Positions 1 through 4,965 of a DNA stretch of 6,715 nt are shown here, in pieces (the stretch's first letter is position 1; each line of letters begins with the position of its first letter). The notes beneath the pieces were generated by a model. It saw only the letters and a list, made by a program, of their open reading frames with translations. It did not search any database and was not told where the DNA came from. The translations under genes and the position numbers were made by a program. Source of the DNA: DATJUF01 sp035524095. GTDB taxonomy: Bacteria; Desulfobacterota; Binatia; Binatales; Binataceae. The DNA lies in the NCBI GenBank assembly GCA_035524095.1, contig DATKPK010000269.1, forward strand, positions 1 through 6,715, written 5' to 3'.

Positions 1-78
1 GGTCCTTAATTTTTCATCGCGCGACGACTCTCGCACATCACTCACAGCCGGCCCGGTCGCCTGTGCGCCCTCAGTCAC
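1..78 (-). CDS. Partial gene, N-terminal 26 codons only, product unknown
   Basis: A minus-strand reading frame opens at GTG (78-76) and stays open to the left edge, so only the N-terminus is visible. It reads M-T-E-G-A-Q-A-T-G-P-A-V-S-D-V-R and continues with a charged stretch rich in Arg, Glu, Asp and Lys. There is no signal peptide or hydrophobic segment in this part, which suggests a cytoplasmic protein. The call rests on context more than length: GGAGGAGGT lies just upstream (90-82), a -10/-35 pair lies at the right distance behind that, and the other two minus frames close at a TAA near position 10 or lack a start. A second GTG at 81-79 is possible but sits too close to the ribosome binding site. 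No family can be named from 26 residues. The gene is divergent from the large secreted protein gene at 322. Confidence 0.55.
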   Translation of the reverse strand, partial: MTEGAQATGPAVSDVRESSRDEKLRT

Positions 79-81
79 CAC

Positions 82-90
82 ACCTCCTCC
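82..90 (-). promoter_or_regulatory. Ribosome binding site of the left partial gene
   Basis: The minus strand reads GGAGGAGGT from 90 to 82. The GGAGG part at 90-86 leaves 7 bases before the GTG at 78. The AGGAGG part leaves 4 bases, which is short. This strong match to the anti-Shine-Dalgarno sequence is the main reason for calling the truncated gene. Confidence 0.55.
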
Positions 91-105
91 GGGCTCCCGC
101 TGCGT

Positions 106-133
106 TTTATAGCGTTGAGGGGGTTATTGTCAT
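106..133 (-). promoter_or_regulatory. Sigma-70-type promoter for the left partial gene
   Basis: On the minus strand ATGACA (133-128, five of six to TTGACA) is followed after 16 bases by TATAAA (111-106, five of six to TATAAT). Transcription would start near position 99. That gives a leader of about 20 bases that just contains the ribosome binding site at 90-82. Promoter, ribosome binding site and GTG fit together. No operator is obvious. Confidence 0.5.
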
Positions 134-142
134 TTTATTTAC

Positions 143-171
143 TTATTTTTGCTTGCAAGGTGGCCTAATAT
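143..171 (+). promoter_or_regulatory. Candidate promoter of the large secreted protein gene, with palindrome in the spacer
   Basis: TTATTT (143-148) and TAATAT (166-171, four of six to TATAAT) are 17 bases apart in an AT-rich stretch. The -35 element is poor. The perfect 8-base palindrome CTTGCAAG (152-159) lies inside the spacer. The same arrangement, CTTATTT then CTTGCAAG, recurs upstream of the amidohydrolase gene (4865-4881), with a CATAAG hexamer at the same 17-base spacing. A palindrome between -35 and -10 could be an activator or repressor site. The start point would be near 178, giving a leader of about 145 bases. The alternative is that TTGCAA (153-158) is itself a -35 element paired with a weak TTAAGT (176-181). 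Confidence 0.35.
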
Positions 172-183
172 GTCTTAAGTTAT

Positions 184-259
184 GCGCTTCAAGAGCGCCT
201 GTCGGATGATTTGGGCAATGCCGCTCTTTCCAGCAGCGCTTTCGCGACACAGCGCATTG
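184..259 (+). promoter_or_regulatory. Leader region able to form alternative hairpins
   Basis: Two structures are visible upstream of the large gene. The first is a 5-bp hairpin, GCGCT (184-188) with AGCGC (194-198) and a five-base loop. The second is a 9-bp stem with one bulged C: 216-225 pairs with 251-259 (CAATGC-GCT with AGCGCATTG). It encloses a smaller GCG-CTTT-CGC hairpin at 236-245. Further GCGCT/AGCGC copies at 235-240 and 251-255 could swap partners with the first hairpin. Whether this is transcribed and functional is not known, and it resembles no riboswitch class I recognise. Positions 260-309 show nothing further. Confidence 0.25.
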
Positions 260-309
260 ATTTACAACGTCGCAAGCCAGTAGCCGCCGGTTAAAGGCCT
301 TACAAATTT

Positions 310-315
310 GGGGGA
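310..315 (+). promoter_or_regulatory. Ribosome binding site supporting the GTG start at 322
   Basis: GGGGGA at 310-315 lies 6 bases before the GTG at 322. The in-frame ATG at 346 has no purine-rich block at a suitable distance, so the site favours GTG. The match is G-rich rather than a perfect AGGAGG, which leaves some doubt. Confidence 0.5.
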
Positions 316-321
316 TTATCA

Positions 322-3300
322 GTGATTGAATTCTCACGGCCGTTAATGCGCCATCGCGCTTTCGTCACCCGCTTCCTCATTGCCCTGCTGCTATTGTTGA
401 CTGCCCTGCCCGCTGCCGCCCTCGCCGAAGACGTCTGCGCTGGTACTCTGACGCCATTCTCACAATGCCCAAGGGAGGGACTCAAACGAGACACCGTCGA
501 GCTCGGCGGTAGAGTGGGATGCAAAGCCGCCTTCGTTGATAAGTCCTTCACGCTCAACACGATCAAGATTCGCTCGGGCGGCGCCCTCTGCATCCGCGAT
601 TCCGATCTGAACAGCGGCAGCCTCCAAATCAACATCGGCGCGATCGTCGATCAGGGAACGTTTGCGATCGGCTCGTCTGCTGCCCCCATCGGCACCCAAA
701 GCATCAACAGCACAGTAACCGTAACCTTCACGGGCAACCGCCCGAGCGATGCCGGCCTGATCCCTAAGGACTGTCCTGCGCCGAATTTCAACAAGGGCAT
801 TGAGGTGTGTAAGGGCGCCATTCTCCGGCTCTTTGGTCTTAAGGGTGCGCCACCCGCCAGTTCCTCTCGCACTGGCGGCACTCCCACCCGCACAAGCTGG
901 ACCTATCTTAGTCAGCCCGCCGGTGACCCGCTCCGATTCGGTTCAGCCGGGACGGTGGGGCATGTCGCGGCGCCCGTCACCGAACCCGATGCCCGCACCA
1001 TCGATGTCGCCGACAACGTTGACTGGCAGCCTAATGACTGGATCGTCATTGCAACCACAAGTTTCAGCCCGTATGAATCCGAGTTCGCTCAGATCGCTTC
1101 AGTCACTCCGAATAACGGCGGCGGCGCCCATATCGTGCTGGCCAGCAATCCGCTCGTCTTTTATCATTTCGGCGGACCCAATCCGTACGCAGCCGACAAC
1201 GGGGCGCCCGGGCCGAATAGCTACAACGCCACCAGCGACACCAACTACGGTATCGATGAACGCGCCGAAGTCGGCCTGATCAGCCGCAATATCCTGCTGA
1301 CTGCCGCCATTCCCACCGATGATCCTGCCAGTCTCCATTGGGGCGGCGAGATCATCGTTCGCGAAGGCTTTAACGAGGTTTCAATTCAAGGGGCCGAACT
1401 CCAGAAGTTCGGCAAGGATCTTCGCGGCAGCTACCCAATCCATCTGCATGAGGACGGCGTCATCAGCTCCGCCCAAACCCTGCTCATCAATGCCAACAGC
1501 ATCGATCACAGCTACAACAAGTGCATAACCGTCCATTCCACCACCGGCGTCAGCATTACTAATAACGTATGCGCGCGCGTGGTTGGCCACATCTTCTATG
1601 AGGAGATTGGCGACGAGCAGAACATTACTTTCGGAAGTAATCTGGGCCTCGGCGCGATGAGCAATTCCTTCGACATTAACAATGGCACAGGTACGCCCCG
1701 GAGCACCTTGATTACTAACTATTGGTGGCCAGGCGACAATCTCGTGAACACCGCAAACTTCAACTATGACGGGTTCCGGATCCCCGATACTGACAACCAG
1801 CAAAATGGAGCAGCCGGGCAATGCTTCAAGTTCAACTCCGACAAGAACGCCAACACCAACAGCGCACTCGTGCCGGCCAATCCTTCGACACCGCCGTGCG
1901 GAGACGGCGCTATTTATGCCGAACCGCCGACCGGCTTCTGGATCGTTAACCCGAGCGCTATATTAACCGGAAATTCCATCGGCGGATGCCAAGGCAAAGG
2001 TAAAGGTTATTGGTATGTTCCGCCTTCCAGGTCTCAGGGTGGTACCGGCAAGAATTACACCTCAGTAAAATTCATTCCTGTCGGTAGCTACCCAGGCCTG
2101 ACCGGCCTGCACGGTCAATTCACTAACAACCGCGTTCATGGCTGTTACTCTGGATTGTACAGCGGAGACTCAGAGGACATCACGGCGGGCGCGCCGACCC
2201 CTTACCAGAATGGTGTCAAAAGCGCCACGAGTCATCCGGTGATGTCGGAGTTTGATGGTCTGACCGCGACCCGTAATCGTTTTCGCGGAGCTTGGGTGCG
2301 GCCGACTTTCGATACGCTCAAGGATGCGCGTTTCGCCACCAACCTCGACAGCGTATCACTAGTCACTTCTGGCGGACCCGATGGCAATTATCCCGGAATT
2401 TACTCATTACTCTCGGATTCCGTGCTAGCCGGAGTAAGTCAAAACAACGTCGATCGTTGGGGTCCCTGTCCCCCTCTCATTCTGGGTAATGGCACGACCA
2501 CGCCTGGAGGCCAGGTCAGGGGTTGGACCTGGGGTTGCATCGATCAGACCTCCGCGCTCAAGGGCGAGAATGGTACCGGCGGCGACCTCATCGGCAACGG
2601 CTATCCCCCTAATAGTTGGAACTTTGAGGGCGACATGATCTACGACGGCCCTGTATTAATCTTCGACGATCGCTTCGTCAACTTTAAGCAAAACCCGGCA
2701 AGCCTGCTGACCACCACCGATGCCGCATACCTGAACACCCCACCAGCCCCAAATCCTCCTCCGCCCAACGGTGTCTACGAAGGTGACGCCGCGTTAGGCT
2801 GGTATCAGGGCAACATCAGCGCTTATCCGACTGCCAACACCAGCGAGCAACTGACCTTCAGTAACGTCGACCTCCGTCATCAGGTTTATACCCAGCAAGT
2901 CTTCCTCTCGTCTTTCAATGATGGCGACAAAAACACCACGATTCTCGATCGTGACGGCACCCTCTCCGGTTACCAGGTAGTCTCTACCGCGGACCCGTCG
3001 ACCGTCCTGACTGATGTCTTCCCCATCTCGCTGAACAATCTCGAACTCAATGCCGGCGGCGGCAGTGCTGACAGCGGTCCCGGCGGCTCGGTCGATGAGT
3101 GCCAGTCAACCGGCGCACAGGACATCAAACTCGAAGGTCGGGGGACCGCGAACATGTCACCCGGTGAGGTCGGCGCACTTGAGTTTCAGGCCCTATACCC
3201 GAAAGACCCCAAGCTTCCCGATCGCGATAGAAATGACCAGTTGATCACTTTCCAGAAAGACTCGGTTGAATTCGGCGGAAGCGATTTTGAAGAGCATCCC

Positions 3301-4374
3301 ACAATGACGCTTGCCGGCCGCGACGGGCAAGGCGTTTGGGAGCCGAAAGTAACCAGCGGTTATGGCTATACGCTAACAGCCAGTACCGCAACTGGCACTA
3401 CGGTCCCCGCTTGCCCTCCTGGTTTCTACCCCGACAACAAGTGTCCCAAGGCCGGGATTCCTAAAAAGCTGAATATCGGCTTGGTCGATACGGTCAAACC
3501 GCGCATCAGCTCAGCTAACCCATTCTATGTGCGTGTCGGCATCTGCTATACCGGCCCCAAAAATAGCAGCGGTGAAGATACCCATCCTGCTGACCCGAAC
3601 CTTTTTACGATCACGCAAGGCTACCGATCGTGGGGCGGTGGTGAGGTGGAACCTACCGATGCGGCCCTTCGCTCGTACTACAACCAACTAGATGGTGTAT
3701 CGAACGGATTAACGTCTGACGAATATTGCTTTAATCTCGATCATCAGAATAAGCGCGATTTGACAACCTGCCCCTCCGTCGGCGTAACGCCTTATACCGG
3801 GACCTGCCCCGCCGGCTCTACCAAGGACCCGAATCGCGACTTGTGCGTCTACCCTAAGCAACAGTTGACCGCAGCCACAGCGATAGACTGCAGCGATACG
3901 GTTACGAACTGTTTGACGAATACTAACGGCACACCGAATCTCAACAAGTATTTCTACGATCCTGGCACTGGATGGCTGTTCTTCTACGTCGCTCAAATCA
4001 GGCCTAATGCGACTGGGCAAAATGGGGGACCGGCTCCGCTTGGCTCGTGCACAGGCAATACCGCCACGGATCCCTTCTTCTGTCCTTCGCAAAACGGTGG
4101 CGAGAGCTACTACGTATGCCCACCGGAAGGCTGCTGGGATTACTCGGTCGCATTAAAGGATGATAACTACTCTCCTGAGCCGTCCGCTTGCGGCGCCCCA
4201 TATCCGACCTACGCTCAGGATACTCCCGTGCTTGAGGGTCAGTTGGCTCAGGCAACCACACCGGTCACGCGCGTGGTCAATGGAGGAGTAGGCGGTAATT
4301 TCCCCCATTACCTGGACGCAAACTTGTCGGCAGGTGTCTGTCCGAATGCCTCAACCCCGACACCCACTCCATGA
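322..4374 (+). CDS. Secreted G8/right-handed beta-helix protein, CEMIP/TMEM2-like
   Basis: The protein has 1350 residues. Residues 1-35 form a Sec signal peptide: basic start, hydrophobic core at 18-29, likely cut after A-L-A at 35. Residues about 74-140 look like a G8 domain (beta-rich, ending V-T-F-T-G). Next come V-D-W-Q-P-N-D-W-I-V-I-A (233-244) and E-x-E (252-254). The beta-helix carries Y-P-I-H-L-H (371-376), N-S-I-D-H-S-Y-N-K-C (392-401), V-G-H-I-F-Y-E-E (421-428), F-W-I-V-N-P with G-N (539-551) and F-T-N-N-R-V-H (600-606). D-R-D-G-T-L-S-G at 876-883 matches the D-x-D-G-S-x-T-G segment that follows the helix in that family. A proline-rich linker lies at 806-815. Residues 927-1350 hold 16 cysteines and end in T-P-T-P-T-P; I cannot assign this part. 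Animal relatives take part in hyaluronan breakdown; the bacterial substrate is unknown. The start is GTG, with ATG at 346 as the alternative. Product confidence is about 0.75, existence about 0.97. Confidence 0.85.
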   Translation: MIEFSRPLMRHRAFVTRFLIALLLLLTALPAAALAEDVCAGTLTPFSQCPREGLKRDTVELGGRVGCKAAFVDKSFTLNTIKIRSGGALCIRDSDLNSGSLQINIGAIVDQGTFAIGSSAAPIGTQSINSTVTVTFTGNRPSDAGLIPKDCPAPNFNKGIEVCKGAILRLFGLKGAPPASSSRTGGTPTRTSWTYLSQPAGDPLRFGSAGTVGHVAAPVTEPDARTIDVADNVDWQPNDWIVIATTSFSPYESEFAQIASVTPNNGGGAHIVLASNPLVFYHFGGPNPYAADNGAPGPNSYNATSDTNYGIDERAEVGLISRNILLTAAIPTDDPASLHWGGEIIVREGFNEVSIQGAELQKFGKDLRGSYPIHLHEDGVISSAQTLLINANSIDHSYNKCITVHSTTGVSITNNVCARVVGHIFYEEIGDEQNITFGSNLGLGAMSNSFDINNGTGTPRSTLITNYWWPGDNLVNTANFNYDGFRIPDTDNQQNGAAGQCFKFNSDKNANTNSALVPANPSTPPCGDGAIYAEPPTGFWIVNPSAILTGNSIGGCQGKGKGYWYVPPSRSQGGTGKNYTSVKFIPVGSYPGLTGLHGQFTNNRVHGCYSGLYSGDSEDITAGAPTPYQNGVKSATSHPVMSEFDGLTATRNRFRGAWVRPTFDTLKDARFATNLDSVSLVTSGGPDGNYPGIYSLLSDSVLAGVSQNNVDRWGPCPPLILGNGTTTPGGQVRGWTWGCIDQTSALKGENGTGGDLIGNGYPPNSWNFEGDMIYDGPVLIFDDRFVNFKQNPASLLTTTDAAYLNTPPAPNPPPPNGVYEGDAALGWYQGNISAYPTANTSEQLTFSNVDLRHQVYTQQVFLSSFNDGDKNTTILDRDGTLSGYQVVSTADPSTVLTDVFPISLNNLELNAGGGSADSGPGGSVDECQSTGAQDIKLEGRGTANMSPGEVGALEFQALYPKDPKLPDRDRNDQLITFQKDSVEFGGSDFEEHPTMTLAGRDGQGVWEPKVTSGYGYTLTASTATGTTVPACPPGFYPDNKCPKAGIPKKLNIGLVDTVKPRISSANPFYVRVGICYTGPKNSSGEDTHPADPNLFTITQGYRSWGGGEVEPTDAALRSYYNQLDGVSNGLTSDEYCFNLDHQNKRDLTTCPSVGVTPYTGTCPAGSTKDPNRDLCVYPKQQLTAATAIDCSDTVTNCLTNTNGTPNLNKYFYDPGTGWLFFYVAQIRPNATGQNGGPAPLGSCTGNTATDPFFCPSQNGGESYYVCPPEGCWDYSVALKDDNYSPEPSACGAPYPTYAQDTPVLEGQLAQATTPVTRVVNGGVGGNFPHYLDANLSAGVCPNASTPTPTP

Positions 4375-4379
4375 CCAAT

Positions 4380-4410
4380 CCGGCGGCTCGGAGCCAACCC
4401 GAGTCGCCGG
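4380..4410. terminator. GC-rich hairpin between convergent genes
   Basis: A 12-bp stem (4380-4391 with 4399-4410, one G-U pair) closes a 7-base loop, 5 bases after the TGA of the large gene. It also lies downstream of the convergent small gene, so it could stop transcription from both sides. Neither strand has a run of T after the stem, so this is not a textbook intrinsic terminator. It may instead block or pause polymerase or protect the RNA 3' end. A weaker 5-bp hairpin, GCCCG (4454-4458) with CGGGC (4470-4474), has the small gene's stop codon in its loop. Confidence 0.5.
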
Positions 4411-4466
4411 TGCTTCACCGCCGAGTAGGCTTTAATTCGCATCGTACTGGTCGGCCCGGCACTTTT

Positions 4467-4730
4467 TCACGGGCGAATATATTCTTCCGTATGCCGCCGG
4501 ACGTACCAGCACGGACGATCGCCGAAATGTGGGAACATTGCTTCTACGCACCCCACGTCCTTACTCCCCGCCGACGCATATTGCTCCTGCCCGTTCTTCA
4601 ACGGGATTACATAGTATTGCGCAACCTGAACCGTCTGTATCGCGTCACCCCGCATCCGCGCGGCAATGTAGTCGCCTATGTAAACGATCACCAATGCCAC
4701 TATTACCAATCCTGCTATCCGGCCCGTCAC
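4467..4730 (-). CDS. Small single-pass membrane protein, conserved hypothetical
   Basis: This 87-residue protein starts at GTG (4730-4728) behind a consensus AGGAGGT placed 8 bases upstream. Residues 5-18 form one hydrophobic transmembrane segment (I-A-G-L-V-I-V-A-L-V-I-V-Y-I), followed by a basic A-A-R-M-R. The remaining ~60 residues form a small globular tail: Y-Y-V-I-P-L-K-N-G (39-47), C61, F-P-H-F-G (66-70), P-C-W-Y-V-R-R-H (73-80) and E-E-Y-I-R. C61 and C74 could form a disulfide if the tail lies outside the cytoplasm, although the positive residues after the helix argue the other way. I recall very similar small proteins from Acidobacteriota genomes, with no known function. The amino-acid pattern is protein-like, whereas overlapping plus-strand frames give no sensible domain. 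The gene is convergent with the secreted protein gene and divergent from the amidohydrolase gene. No function is proposed. Confidence 0.8.
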   Translation of the reverse strand: MTGRIAGLVIVALVIVYIGDYIAARMRGDAIQTVQVAQYYVIPLKNGQEQYASAGSKDVGCVEAMFPHFGDRPCWYVRRHTEEYIRP

Positions 4731-4738
4731 CGTCCATT

Positions 4739-4758
4739 ACCTCCTCTCGCTCCTCTCA
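4739..4758 (-). promoter_or_regulatory. Ribosome binding site of the small membrane protein gene, in a 9-base tandem repeat
   Basis: The minus strand carries AGGAGGT (4745-4739) ending 8 bases before the GTG at 4730, which fixes that start. The region is a near-perfect tandem duplication: 4741-4749 and 4750-4758 read CTCCTCTCG and CTCCTCTCA on the plus strand. A second GAGGAG block therefore lies further upstream, too far away to serve the same codon. An ATG at 4737-4735 lies between site and GTG, but in another frame and only 1-2 bases from the site. Confidence 0.65.
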
Positions 4759-4865
4759 ACGCCTGATCGTTCTGAATTACGAAACGCTCGACCCCGCCCT
4801 CTTGCCCCTTTCCCTCGTCAGCGATCAAACGGCGCAAGCCTTCGACGCCCTCCCGCCAATCACCC

Positions 4866-4894
4866 TTATTTCACTTGCAAGCATAACTCATAAG
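4866..4894 (+). promoter_or_regulatory. Candidate promoter of the amidohydrolase gene, sharing a motif with 142-171
   Basis: TTATTT (4866-4871) and CATAAG (4889-4894, four of six to TATAAT) are 17 bases apart, with the palindrome CTTGCAAG (4874-4881) in the spacer. The block CTTATTT-CA-CTTGCAAG (4865-4881) matches CTTATTT-TTG-CTTGCAAG at 142-159 except for the short insert. The hexamers are weak alone; the repetition of the arrangement is the main support. An alternative is TTACGG (4905-4910) with TATACA (4929-4934), 18 bases apart, which would give a leader of about 25 bases. The rest of the gap (4759-4860) is pyrimidine-rich on this strand and shows nothing I can call. I saw no clear promoter for the minus-strand gene. 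Confidence 0.3.
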
Positions 4895-4949
4895 GTAGTA
4901 CCACTTACGGATAAGTATTGACGGCTCGTATACAGTCCTTACCCATCAC

Positions 4950-4955
4950 GGAGGG
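4950..4955 (+). promoter_or_regulatory. Ribosome binding site fixing the amidohydrolase start
   Basis: GGAGGG at 4950-4955 lies 10 bases before the ATG at 4966. An in-frame TTG at 4918 would lengthen the protein by 16 residues. It has no ribosome binding site, and the added residues do not look like the start of an amidohydrolase, while M-A-D-Y-D-I-Q-I-K-G-G opens directly into the usual first beta-strand. Confidence 0.7.
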
Positions 4956-4965
4956 AACCGCTCTC

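Noticed and set aside
143..337. Minus-strand frame of 64 codons upstream of the secreted protein gene
   Set aside because: It has no ribosome binding site, no recognisable motif, covers the AT-rich promoter-like region, and starts inside the coding sequence of the large gene.
4340..4470. Frameshift hiding a lost C-terminal domain after the T-P-T-P-T-P tail
   Set aside because: Neither alternative plus frame after 4374 continues with a plausible domain or membrane anchor, and the next 90 bases are a convergent intergenic gap with a hairpin. Any domain loss is not visible as a simple frameshift here.
4371..4766. Plus-strand frame of 131 codons overlapping the secreted protein stop as ATGA
   Set aside because: It runs antisense to the small membrane protein gene, has no recognisable domain and is rich in Arg, Pro and His as shadow frames are. 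The ATGA overlap looks accidental, and the hairpin at 4380-4410 would lie inside it.
4529..4921. Plus-strand frame of 130 codons ending just before the amidohydrolase gene
   Set aside because: It has Ser/Pro/Arg-rich composition without a domain, overlaps the better-supported minus-strand gene, and would cover the divergent regulatory region.
4918..4965. TTG start extending the amidohydrolase by 16 residues
   Set aside because: There is no ribosome binding site before TTG, whereas GGAGGG sits 10 bases before the ATG at 4966, where the family's usual N-terminus begins.
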